Source: Clostridia bacterium
GTDB taxonomy: Bacteria; Bacillota; Clostridia; Christensenellales; Borkfalkiaceae
Direction of reading: 5' to 3'
NCBI GenBank assembly: GCA_017452305.1
Contig: JAFTMQ010000102.1
Span: forward strand, 1 to 12,732
DNA length: 12,732 bases
Shown: positions 4,843 through 11,551 of the stretch, in pieces
How positions within the stretch are numbered: the stretch's first letter is position 1
How the letters are laid out: every line of letters starts with the position of its first letter
Made by a program: the position numbers and the translations under genes
Notes under the pieces: model-generated
Told to the model about the DNA's origin: nothing
Database searches by the model: none
What the model saw: the letters and a program-made list of their open reading frames with translations, nothing else

Positions 4843-5826
4843 ATGAGTATTCGCATAGGCATCTACGGCTATGGCAATCTTGGCAAGGGCGTAGAGCTTG
4901 CAATCAAACAAAACCAAGATATGGTGGCAGTGGGGGTATTCACCCGCCGTCCGCCCGAATCGGTGAAGACGTTGACGGGCATTCCCGTCTATTCCGCTTC
5001 CGATGTGGAAAATATGCGGGATAAAATCGACGTTATGATTATTTGCGGTGGCAGTGCAACCGACCTACCCACGCAAACGCCCGCGCTTGCCAAGCTTTTC
5101 AACGTAGTGGACAGCTTTGACACGCACGCGAAAATTCCGCAACACGCGGCAAACGTGCAGGCGGCGGCGGAAGGCGCAAAGACGACGGCGATTATCTCCG
5201 CGGGTTGGGATCCCGGTATGTTTTCCTTGGCGCGGTTGTATTCGTCTGCCATTTTGCCCAACGGAAAGGACTACACCTTTTGGGGCAAGGGGGTAAGCCA
5301 AGGCCATTCCGACGCGGTGCGCCGCATTGACGGCGTGTTGGACGCGCGGCAGTACACCGTCCCGATCGATGGCGCGATAAATGCTGTGCGCGCAGGGCAA
5401 ACGCCCGATCTTTCCACCGCGGAAAAGCACGAAAGGGTGTGCTTCGTCGTGGCAAAAGAGGGGGCGGACAAGGCGCGTATTGAGGAAGAAATCAAGACGA
5501 TGCCCAATTACTTTGCCGACTATAAAACGACGGTGCATTTTATTTCCGCAGAGGAAATGGAAAAAGAGCATAGCGGACTTCCCCACGGTGGCGAGGTGCT
5601 CCGTATCGGCAAAACGGGGGCAAACGGCGAGCATACGCACGTGGTTGGCTACTCGTTAAAGCTTGACTCTAATCCCGAGTTCACGGCGTCCGTTTTGGTG
5701 GCGTGCGCGAGGGCGGCAATTCGCTTAAACGAGGGGGGCATGTACGGGGCGAAGACGTTATTTGACGTTCCGCCCGCCTATCTTTCGACGCAAAGCAGGG
5801 AGGAACTTTTAGGCAAATTGCTTTAA
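4843..5826 (+). CDS. ddh: meso-Diaminopimelate D-dehydrogenase
   Basis: Converts L-2-amino-6-oxopimelate (tetrahydrodipicolinate) plus ammonia and NADPH to meso-diaminopimelate in one step, feeding peptidoglycan cross-link and lysine synthesis in the cytosol. The 327-residue length is typical. The N-terminal Rossmann fold opens with GYGNLG (9-14). Family signatures follow: SFDTH (91-95), SAGWDPGM (119-126) with the substrate-binding W and D, WGKGVSQGHSDAVRRIDGV (147-165), MPNYFADYKTTVHFI (220-234), LPHGGEVLR (246-254) and SNPEFTA (276-282). The ATG at 4843 follows AGAGGT (4830-4835); immediately before that lies the palindrome 4805-4825, which could fold near the ribosome binding site. No own promoter was recognised, so it may depend on purA transcription. 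Two hairpin terminators follow. Confidence 0.96.
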   Translation: MSIRIGIYGYGNLGKGVELAIKQNQDMVAVGVFTRRPPESVKTLTGIPVYSASDVENMRDKIDVMIICGGSATDLPTQTPALAKLFNVVDSFDTHAKIPQHAANVQAAAEGAKTTAIISAGWDPGMFSLARLYSSAILPNGKDYTFWGKGVSQGHSDAVRRIDGVLDARQYTVPIDGAINAVRAGQTPDLSTAEKHERVCFVVAKEGADKARIEEEIKTMPNYFADYKTTVHFISAEEMEKEHSGLPHGGEVLRIGKTGANGEHTHVVGYSLKLDSNPEFTASVLVACARAAIRLNEGGMYGAKTLFDVPPAYLSTQSREELLGKLL

Positions 5827-5850
5827 ATATAATTTGATTAAAAAAACACG

Positions 5851-5897
5851 GAGCGTGGCGTTTGCCGCGCTCTTTCTCTATGTTATAGAGAAATTTT
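5851..5897 (+). terminator. Tandem terminator hairpins after ddh
   Basis: The first stem GAGCGTGGC/GCCGCGCTC (5851-5859 with 5864-5872, one G-T pair, GTTT loop) is followed by TTTCTCT. The second is a perfect 9-bp hairpin, TTTCTCTAT-GTT-ATAGAGAAA (5873-5893), followed by TTTT. The rest of the gap to 6107 is very AT-rich and carries palindromes and a promoter. Confidence 0.8.
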
Positions 5898-5934
5898 CCC
5901 AAGCCTTCCATAAAAAAACAGTGAAAAAATAATG

Positions 5935-5970
5935 AAAAAATTTATAAATTTTTTTATTTAAGTACTTAAA
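5935..5970. promoter_or_regulatory. Two perfect palindromes upstream of the envelope operon promoter
   Basis: A 20-bp A/T palindrome (5935-5954: six A, TTTATAAA, six T) and a 14-bp palindrome TTTAAGTACTTAAA (5957-5970). The second ends four bases before the -35 at 5974. They could be an UP-element-like bent region and a regulator binding site; the regulator is unknown. Confidence 0.5.
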
Positions 5971-5973
5971 CGG

Positions 5974-6002
5974 TTGAAAAAATTTTTTCTACATTATATA
6001 AT
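5974..6002 (+). promoter_or_regulatory. Promoter of the 6107-10593 operon
   Basis: TTGAAA (5974-5979), 17-bp spacer, TATAAT (5997-6002). The start should fall near 6009, leaving a leader of about 98 bases with a small GC hairpin (CGCGGA-CTTTC-TCCGCG, about 6029-6045). Confidence 0.85.
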
Positions 6003-6106
6003 AGAGCTATAATTGGGATAAAACGTGCCGCGGACTTTCTCCGCGCGCATAAAGTTTATCGTGTTAACATTATCAAGAAATACAAAAGCAAGGAGTAAGT
6101 AAGGAT

Positions 6107-7003
6107 TTGGAAAAGAAAACTTTGTCAAAAAATAAAACCGTAGTGCTGTGGAATTTGGCGCGCTTGGTGGTGTATATGTTGGCGATCCTTTTAACTCCGT
6201 TTCTCGCCAAACCTATCGCCATTTTGTTCGACCCCGTCGTTTCCGATTGGTGGCAACGCGGCGATCTACGCGTTTTTTACACGGGTTTAGCAACGGCATT
6301 CCTTTGGTTGGGCGAAATTATCGGTCTGTTCTTCTTGGATAGACACCTGCAAAAGAAATTCAACGTGCAAATTGATCCTGCAAAGCCGCACGCAGCAAGG
6401 CGTAAGGCGGGAGCGGCGTCGAAGCAAACCGAGCAAGCCGAGCAACCTGCCCAAACCGAGCAAGAGCAAGAGGCGGCGGCAACGGTTGAAAATACGGCGG
6501 AAAACGCGGAAAAGGCAACGCCCGTTAAGTCTGCGCCCCAAAAACCGAAAACACAGCTGCTTGGATGGGATAGAATTATTGCTATTTTCCTCATTTGCGT
6601 GGCGTGCGTACTCATCGTTAGCGCGCAAATCGGCTTTGAAGTGAAGGTGTTTTATGAGCTCGGCGAAAGAGTCGTCCTCATCGACGTCGTCAATTTCAGC
6701 GGTACGGCGGGCAGAGATATTGCCAAGTGCGGTTGGATCGTCCTTTTAATCAAAGCGTCCTTCGGACTGTTCGAGGGGATATTCGAGGAAGCGAAAATCA
6801 ATGCCAAAGCGAAAAAGGTTTTTGTTTATTTATGCGTCACCGCGCTCATACTAGCATTCGGCGCATACGACGTGCTTTCCACGCAAAACCCCTTCGCTTG
6901 GACCTATCTTTTATTCTACGTGGCGTTTGTGGCGCTGTATGCATTACTCAACAGAGCGCCCATTAAATCCTATCTTTTGATTTTATTTATCTACTTCTTC
7001 TAA
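6107..7003 (+). CDS. Multi-pass membrane protein with charged linker, unknown function
   Basis: A 298-residue protein I do not recognise. Two membrane segments near the N-terminus (about 11-34 and 60-78) are followed by a low-complexity polar linker rich in A, E, Q and K (about 95-150). Further hydrophobic stretches lie at about 155-174, 208-224, 237-257 and 264-298, and the C-terminus ends in a hydrophobic tail (YLLILFIYFF). Translation starts at TTG 6107; AAGGAG (6090-6095) is 11 bases upstream and no ATG in frame fits better. It is the first gene of the operon and ends 15 bases before the LtaS-like gene, so it may assist polymer assembly or anchor a complex through its linker. That role is inferred from context only. 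Confidence 0.8.
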   Translation: MEKKTLSKNKTVVLWNLARLVVYMLAILLTPFLAKPIAILFDPVVSDWWQRGDLRVFYTGLATAFLWLGEIIGLFFLDRHLQKKFNVQIDPAKPHAARRKAGAASKQTEQAEQPAQTEQEQEAAATVENTAENAEKATPVKSAPQKPKTQLLGWDRIIAIFLICVACVLIVSAQIGFEVKVFYELGERVVLIDVVNFSGTAGRDIAKCGWIVLLIKASFGLFEGIFEEAKINAKAKKVFVYLCVTALILAFGAYDVLSTQNPFAWTYLLFYVAFVALYALLNRAPIKSYLLILFIYFF

Positions 7004-7018
7004 AATAGGGAAACTCTA

Positions 7019-9130
7019 ATGAAAAACGAAACTCCAATGAAAAGCGTAATGAAAAACGTTTTCAATAAAATATGGGAATGGATAAAGATTAACCGCTTGG
7101 TTGTCATATATTTCTTCTTGGCAATCCTCATTGAAATGTCGGTTGTTTTTTCCGTAGAAAAAACGCCGTTCATGACGAGGCCGTTTTTGGGATTAGGCTT
7201 GCTAATCGCGCTTGCGGGCGTTTTGCTCCTTTTGCCCAATAACATGGTCAAGCTCATCGTCGGTACGGTCATGCTTGTCGTGCAGACGGCGCTCGACTTT
7301 ATCTTCGCCGCTATTTATGATATGACGGGGCAGTATTTCGACTTGGATATGTTTAGCTTGCGTAACGACGCCGTATCCGCGCTCGAAAAAATCCCTGTGA
7401 ATTTCGTTGCCTTTTATATCGGCTTTTTGGCGTGCGTATTGTTCATTATCTTCGGCCTTCGCAGCCTGCATATGGAAGCGGAACAGACCGAAAAGAAACC
7501 AAAAAAATACAAGCACGGCGTTTGGTTTTATATCGGCACGGTCGTTGCGGGTATTGCCACGCTGTTCGGTTCGTTTATGGTATATTATCCCGCAAAGACG
7601 GATAAATATCACGAAATGGTGTACAGCCAAGAGGACGGCGTGTATTCCTCTTACGGCTTAGTGGGGAATTTGCTCGGTGAAATCGGCAACGCGTTCAAGG
7701 GCGATAAAGTTGCCGTACAGGAAGCGCAGGCAGAGCCCTTCCTCTATGCAAAAACCTCGCAAGCAAGCCCCGCGTTTGGCGTGGCGAAGGATAAAAACGT
7801 CGTCGTTATTTTAAGCGAATCGTTGGAATGGTTCGCGTTTATGCGTAACGAAGAACACTACAACGCGTTGGATATCACCCCCGAGGAATTGGCGGCGTTT
7901 TACCCCAACCTCACTCGCTTTTATAACGAGAGCGTCATTGCAAGCAATTTCCATTCCCGTGAAAAGACGGACATTTCCGAAACGACGAGCCTTATCGGCG
8001 CGTACCCGACGGGGCAGTACGTCAACACCTCGTATTATCAAAACGTTTTGCCCAACACCTTACCCAACATTATGAAGGCGTTGGACAGCGATTTGCAAGC
8101 CAAGTACTTCCACAACGGCGAAAAAGAGTTCTACAACCGTGACGAAGCGACCAAAACCTTTGGTTTTGAAAGCATCGACGATAGATACAGCATGGAAGAA
8201 AAGGCAAACCAAGCGGTTATCGACGGCAAGACGCAAGCGCCTACCTTCATCAACTACAAGGACAATCCTGTAAACAGCGAGCTTTGTCTCGACTCGGAAA
8301 TGATAGAGACGTGCAAGGACGATATGTTCCCTACGGACAAGCGTTTCTACACCTATATCACGACGATCACGATGCACGGCACCTACTATGCGCGCGATAA
8401 TTTGACGGCGGAACGCGAAGCGTTCGAGGCGTTGCTCGGCGAAGAGAGAGTGGAAAAAATCTACGACAAAGAGGGCGCGGACGATTTGGAAGACGTGCTG
8501 TTCTATTATATGGTTACGGCAAAGGAATTGGACGACGCGATGGGCGTTATGTTCGAGGATTTGGAAAAGAAAAACCTCTTGGACAACACCTTGATTTTGA
8601 TGTTCGGTGACCATAACGCATATTACAACCAACTGAGTAATTACGTCAAGGACATTAAGGGCTACAACACGGAACATAACTTCACCGACCTTTACAAAGT
8701 GCCCTTGATGATTCACGGTAGCGGCTTACCGCACCAAATCATCGACAAATTCATGTGCACGTCGGACATTGTGCCCACCCTTTTGGACTTGCTTGGTATT
8801 CGTTATTACAGCAATTTCTATTACGGAAATTCGCTGTTCGCGCAAGAGCAATCGATTATGTATTCGCGCGCTTACGGTATCTTCCTGCGTGACGGTATCG
8901 TGGGTACGAGCGCGACGAACGTCGTATTCCGTTACGAGGGCGAAGAGGACGAAAAGGGGGTTGTGCAAGGCGCAATCACGGACGCGGACGTCGAAGCGTT
9001 TGAAAGGGACGGCGCGGCGCTTGTCGAAAAGATAAAGTATTGCGATTATTGGTTTAAAACGGACTATTTCGCGCAAGACAACAACAAGCAAACGTATATC
9101 GACAAAATGAAAACGCTCAACGGTCAGTAA
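7019..9130 (+). CDS. LTA synthase-like membrane sulfatase-fold protein
   Basis: A 703-residue member of the LtaS group (alkaline phosphatase/sulfatase superfamily), which transfers glycerol-phosphate from phosphatidylglycerol onto an anchor outside the membrane. Five membrane segments (about 26-45, 55-72, 76-99, 128-148, 168-190) precede a long extracellular domain, the LtaS layout. Expected metal and catalytic residues are present: E267 in VVVILSESLEWF, nucleophile T317 in REKTDISETTSLIGAYP, H453 in TITMHGTYY, and D531-H532 in LILMFGDHN. CTSDIVPTLLDLLGI (580-594) is also typical of the fold. Only a weak AGGG precedes the ATG at 7019; in-frame ATGs at 7037 and 7049 are possible starts. It lies between a membrane protein and a GT2 enzyme, 12 bases before the latter. 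The substrate could be phosphoglycerol or another phospholipid head group; true LtaS activity is not proved. Confidence 0.92.
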   Translation: MKNETPMKSVMKNVFNKIWEWIKINRLVVIYFFLAILIEMSVVFSVEKTPFMTRPFLGLGLLIALAGVLLLLPNNMVKLIVGTVMLVVQTALDFIFAAIYDMTGQYFDLDMFSLRNDAVSALEKIPVNFVAFYIGFLACVLFIIFGLRSLHMEAEQTEKKPKKYKHGVWFYIGTVVAGIATLFGSFMVYYPAKTDKYHEMVYSQEDGVYSSYGLVGNLLGEIGNAFKGDKVAVQEAQAEPFLYAKTSQASPAFGVAKDKNVVVILSESLEWFAFMRNEEHYNALDITPEELAAFYPNLTRFYNESVIASNFHSREKTDISETTSLIGAYPTGQYVNTSYYQNVLPNTLPNIMKALDSDLQAKYFHNGEKEFYNRDEATKTFGFESIDDRYSMEEKANQAVIDGKTQAPTFINYKDNPVNSELCLDSEMIETCKDDMFPTDKRFYTYITTITMHGTYYARDNLTAEREAFEALLGEERVEKIYDKEGADDLEDVLFYYMVTAKELDDAMGVMFEDLEKKNLLDNTLILMFGDHNAYYNQLSNYVKDIKGYNTEHNFTDLYKVPLMIHGSGLPHQIIDKFMCTSDIVPTLLDLLGIRYYSNFYYGNSLFAQEQSIMYSRAYGIFLRDGIVGTSATNVVFRYEGEEDEKGVVQGAITDADVEAFERDGAALVEKIKYCDYWFKTDYFAQDNNKQTYIDKMKTLNGQ

Positions 9131-9142
9131 GGGGGTGCGGAT

Positions 9143-9757
9143 ATGAAAGCAATGGAAATCATCATTATGATCTGTGGCATCATCGGCACGGCTTACACCG
9201 TTTTAATGGCGTATAAAGCGATTTTTACGATTATCGGCGTGTTTAGCTACCGCAAATTCCCCAAGGCGAAAAAAGAGCATAAATACGGCATTTGCGTCGC
9301 GGCGAGAAACGAGGATAAGGTTATCGGCAACCTCTTGGATAGTATTGCCAATTCCGATTATAATTTGGAACAAATCACCGTCTTCGTGGTAGCGGACAAC
9401 TGTACGGACGATACGGCGAAGGTGGCAAGGGAATTTCAAAAGAACGGATTAAAGGTTGTGGTGTACGAGCATAACAACCCCGACGAGCGCACCAAGGGTT
9501 TTGCGCTCCGTTACTTGTTCGATAGGATTGAAGAGGACTATGGCCGCGCTTCCTTCGAGGGGTATTTTATCTTCGACGCGGACAACGTAATCCGCCGCAA
9601 TTACCTCACGAAAATGAACGAAGCCTTCGACGCGGGCAACAAGATTATCACCTCGTATAGAAACTCCAAAAACATGAACCAAAATTGGATTTCGTTCAGC
9701 TACGCAATGCATTGGATGCGTACCTGCCTCACGGAAAACCGTGCAAAGGCGTTTTAA
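9143..9757 (+). CDS. GT2 glycosyltransferase, N-terminal part, frame broken at 3' end
   Basis: The first 204 residues of a membrane family 2 glycosyltransferase that would transfer sugar from a nucleotide donor at the cytosolic face. One N-terminal membrane segment (about 5-34) is followed by nucleotide-binding motifs AARNED (53-58) and VVADNCTDDT (82-91) and the metal-binding DAD (145-147). The frame reads ENRAKAF then TAA at 9755-9757, while the next residues of the family (VLNQACRIQGTGFLFS) continue one frame back. One extra G in GCG-TTTTAAAC would restore a 483-residue protein. Alone it lacks the TED and QxxRW motifs and should be inactive. The start is ATG 9143 after GGGGGTG; ATG 9152 is an alternative. 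It is 12 bases after the LtaS-like gene, clearly the same operon. Confidence 0.85.
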   Translation: MKAMEIIIMICGIIGTAYTVLMAYKAIFTIIGVFSYRKFPKAKKEHKYGICVAARNEDKVIGNLLDSIANSDYNLEQITVFVVADNCTDDTAKVAREFQKNGLKVVVYEHNNPDERTKGFALRYLFDRIEEDYGRASFEGYFIFDADNVIRRNYLTKMNEAFDAGNKIITSYRNSKNMNQNWISFSYAMHWMRTCLTENRAKAF

Positions 9758-10593
9758 ACCAAGCTTGCCGTATCCAAGGTACGGGCTTCTTGTTTAGTAA
9801 CGAGCTTGTCAAAGACGGTTGGAATTACACCACCCTTACGGAAGATAGAAGCTTCTGTACGGACGCGGTTGTGCAAGGCTATCGCATTACATACTGCGAC
9901 GAAGCGGTGTTCTATGACGAACAGCCTTACAAGCTGCGCGTGGCGCTCCGTCAACGTTTGCGTTGGTCGAAAGGACACTTGCAATCGGCGGTGGAAAACT
10001 GCCCTAAATTGCTTCGCAATATGTTCAAAAAGGACAAGTGCTTTACCACCACTTACGATTGTTTCTTCCTCAATTTCCCTCGTCATATCGAGAGCGCTTG
10101 CCGCAAGTGCGTCGTGCAGGTTTTGGAAGTGATTATGGCGATTTTGGGCGGCACGGCGCTTGCGTATTTCTTCAATATCCATTTGGGTATTAACCTTAAA
10201 ATTTTCAACTTTCAAATATTCTCGTTTGAGCTGTTGAATTTGTTTGCGGAATACACCGCGCAAGGCGTGCTTTTTGGATGGTTGCTTGGCAAAATCGGCT
10301 CTTGGTTCGGCTCTATGTTCATCGAGCTTTTGGTGCTTATCGTCTATCGCAAGAAGATGGAAAAAGCCGTGGGCTTCGGCGGCGTTATGCGCAGAATTTT
10401 CCACGTGTTTATGTTCCCCTTCTTCGACGTAATCGGTAAATGGACGACGTATATTGCCGTCTTTAAAAAGATTGAGTGGAAGCCTATCCCGCACGACACC
10501 GTTATGGATATGTCGCAGTTGCAGGACGCGGAAGATGCGCCCGCTGCCGAAGCGGTGGTAACCGAGCCGCAAAGCGACAACGAAAACGCTTAA
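9755..10593 (+). CDS. GT2 glycosyltransferase, C-terminal part after frameshift
   Basis: Continuation of the same glycosyltransferase in the -1 frame. The frame itself is open from about 9685, but homology begins at GVLNQACRIQGTGFLFSNEL. It carries the catalytic TED (233-235 of the joined protein), DEQP and QRLRW (271-275), the acceptor-site motif of processive GT2 enzymes. At least two membrane segments follow (about 325-350 and 390-402). The C-terminus has the KKIEWKPIPH motif common in this group and a soluble acidic, alanine-rich tail. The layout resembles polysaccharide synthases such as poly-N-acetylglucosamine or cellulose-type enzymes, but the sugar cannot be told. No ribosome binding site precedes it, so separate translation is unlikely. 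It ends before a bidirectional terminator. Confidence 0.85.
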
Positions 10594-10611
10594 ATTTTAA
10601 CCGAATAAAAC

Positions 10612-10650
10612 AAAAAAATCTCGCTTACTTTCAAGCGAGATTTTTTATTT
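10612..10650. terminator. Bidirectional terminator (GT2 / right XRE gene)
   Basis: A perfect 14-bp stem: AAAAAATCTCGCTT (10613-10626) with AAGCGAGATTTTTT (10633-10646), loop ACTTTC. U-rich tracts flank the core on either strand, so it can stop the envelope operon and the convergent right XRE gene. Confidence 0.9.
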
Positions 10651-10694
10651 GTAAAAATCGGCGTTAAACACCTGTATTCATCAAAAAGAGCCAC

Positions 10695-10710
10695 CCATGT
10701 ACGCGTTGAA
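10695..10710. repeat. Dispersed 16-bp repeat, copy 2
   Basis: Identical to 2445-2460 (CCATGTACGCGTTGAA) and again just past the stop of a minus-strand gene (16 bp from the XRE stop at 10727). Flanking bases differ, although both are followed by A/T-G-rich sequence. Confidence 0.7.
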
Positions 10711-10726
10711 TGCGTATATGGCGTAT

Positions 10727-10939
10727 TTAATAATCGCAAAGACCGAGGATATAATCGGCTTTTACGTCTAAAAGCTTGCAAAGTTTAGCAAGCGTGTCTA
10801 ACGCGGGGAAAATATTCTGTTTCATATATTTAGAAATAGTCTGCGGAGAAACGTTCACGGCAAGCGCGATTTCTTTTTGCGAATAAGGCGAGTTTTTTAT
10901 GCACTCGCGTAAACGAATTTGTATATTTTCTAAATTCAT
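10727..10939 (-). CDS. XRE-family helix-turn-helix repressor (right module)
   Basis: A 70-residue single-domain Cro/C1-type regulator. The HTH is YSQKEIALAVNVSPQTISKYMKQ (about 19-41), with SPQTISKYM as the recognition helix. PALDTLAKLCKLLDVKADYILGL (45-67) is the standard closing segment. The start ATG at 10939 follows AAGGGG six bases upstream. It is divergent from the membrane protein gene at 11060; two related 17-bp palindromes lie between them, one inside the target promoter and one across the likely -35 of this gene. It is inferred to repress the membrane gene and itself. It shares only family-level similarity with the left XRE protein and recognises, by inference, a different operator. 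Confidence 0.9.
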   Translation of the reverse strand: MNLENIQIRLRECIKNSPYSQKEIALAVNVSPQTISKYMKQNIFPALDTLAKLCKLLDVKADYILGLCDY

Positions 10940-10960
10940 AATGCACCCCTTATGATAATT

Positions 10961-10966
10961 ATTCTA
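10961..10966 (-). promoter_or_regulatory. Possible -10 box of the right XRE gene
   Basis: TAGAAT on the minus strand, 21 bases before the start codon, with no good -35 (the region 10984-10989 lies in operator A). The start near 10954 leaves a short leader holding AAGGGG. Confidence 0.4.
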
Positions 10967-10974
10967 AAAAAATT

Positions 10975-10991
10975 ATCGCATATTATACGAT
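10975..10991. promoter_or_regulatory. Palindromic operator A of the right XRE module
   Basis: ATCGCATATTATACGAT fits ATCG-n-ATA-n-TAT-n-CGAT with all paired positions perfect. It covers the -35 region of the right XRE gene. It is 30 bp, start to start, from operator B and shares its first 11 bases (ATCGCATATTA). Confidence 0.75.
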
Positions 10992-10998
10992 TTTTTAC

Positions 10999-11028
10999 TT
11001 GACAATCGCATATTAGGTGATTTATAAT
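10999..11028 (+). promoter_or_regulatory. Promoter of the right membrane protein gene
   Basis: TTGACA (10999-11004), 18-bp spacer, TATAAT (11023-11028). The spacer is almost wholly operator B. The leader is about 25 bases with GGAGG (11047-11051). Confidence 0.85.
11005..11021. promoter_or_regulatory. Palindromic operator B of the right XRE module
   Basis: ATCGCATATTAGGTGAT is an imperfect palindrome (ATC-n-C...G-n-GAT core) that repeats the first 11 bases of operator A. It starts directly after the -35 box and ends one base before the -10 box, so a bound repressor would exclude polymerase. Confidence 0.75.
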
Positions 11029-11059
11029 TAAATTAATAAAAACTTTGGAGGTTGCTTTT

Positions 11060-11491
11060 ATGGTAGCGGTGTTAATCATAAGCGGTATTTTGGCGCTAAT
11101 CGCATTTGTTTACGTCGTTGCGACGGAAAGAAATAACAAAATTGTAAATACGATAATGGTCGTTTTTGGTATTATTCTTCCGTCCTTTTTTATTGGAACG
11201 GTATTAAATGCGCTGTGGATGGATTTTAAAGGGGCATACATACCCGTTATTTGGTGGGTGGATATCATTGTTGCGGTGGTTGACGTATTCCTTATTCTCT
11301 ATCTTATTTTCGTCAGCGGTGAAAAGCTTGAAGACGTATTTGATGATTACGGCAATAAGATAGGGCAGAGAGGAGGCTCGTTTGGTATCGCGTTCGTTGC
11401 GATGGCGGCGACGATATATTTGCTTGGGCAGTTCGCACCGCTTTGCGAATCTTGGCTGTTGCCTTTGGTTGGCGTATTATCTGGTATGTAA
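11060..11491 (+). CDS. Small four-pass membrane protein, unknown function
   Basis: A 143-residue protein with four predicted membrane segments (about 2-21, 29-50, 62-84 and 107-125) and a weakly hydrophobic C-terminal stretch. A charged loop GEKLEDVFDDYGNKIGQRGG (about 87-106) lies between the third and fourth. The ATG at 11060 is chosen because GGAGG (11047-11051) is nine bases upstream; a TTG reading from 11045 would translate the ribosome binding site. I recognise no family. It is driven by a strong promoter overlapped by a palindromic operator and divergent from a small XRE gene, so it should be silent until that repressor is released. It ends at a long perfect terminator. Confidence 0.82.
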   Translation: MVAVLIISGILALIAFVYVVATERNNKIVNTIMVVFGIILPSFFIGTVLNALWMDFKGAYIPVIWWVDIIVAVVDVFLILYLIFVSGEKLEDVFDDYGNKIGQRGGSFGIAFVAMAATIYLLGQFAPLCESWLLPLVGVLSGM

Positions 11492-11533
11492 ACAAAAAGA
11501 GCCGAACGGATTTTTCCGTTCGGCTCTTTTTGT
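11492..11533. terminator. Long bidirectional terminator (membrane protein / radA)
   Basis: A perfect 19-bp stem (11492-11510 with 11515-11533; core AGAGCCGAACGGA) with a four-T loop. The arms carry an A-run on the left and a T-run on the right, so it serves the plus-strand membrane gene and the minus-strand radA. Confidence 0.92.
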
Positions 11534-11551
11534 TATATATGAAATCAAAAT

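Noticed and set aside
8060..8716. Long minus-strand open frame opposite the LtaS-like gene, and similar ones opposite GT2 and radA
   Set aside because: They are antisense shadows produced by codon bias of well-recognised genes; none has its own ribosome binding site or promoter.
9752..9759. T TTA AAC, a well-known strong slippery heptamer, at the GT2 frame break
   Set aside because: It is not in the frame used by the ribosome arriving from the N-terminal part (which reads TTT TAA), so it cannot produce the needed shift. It is a coincidence of the VLN codons.
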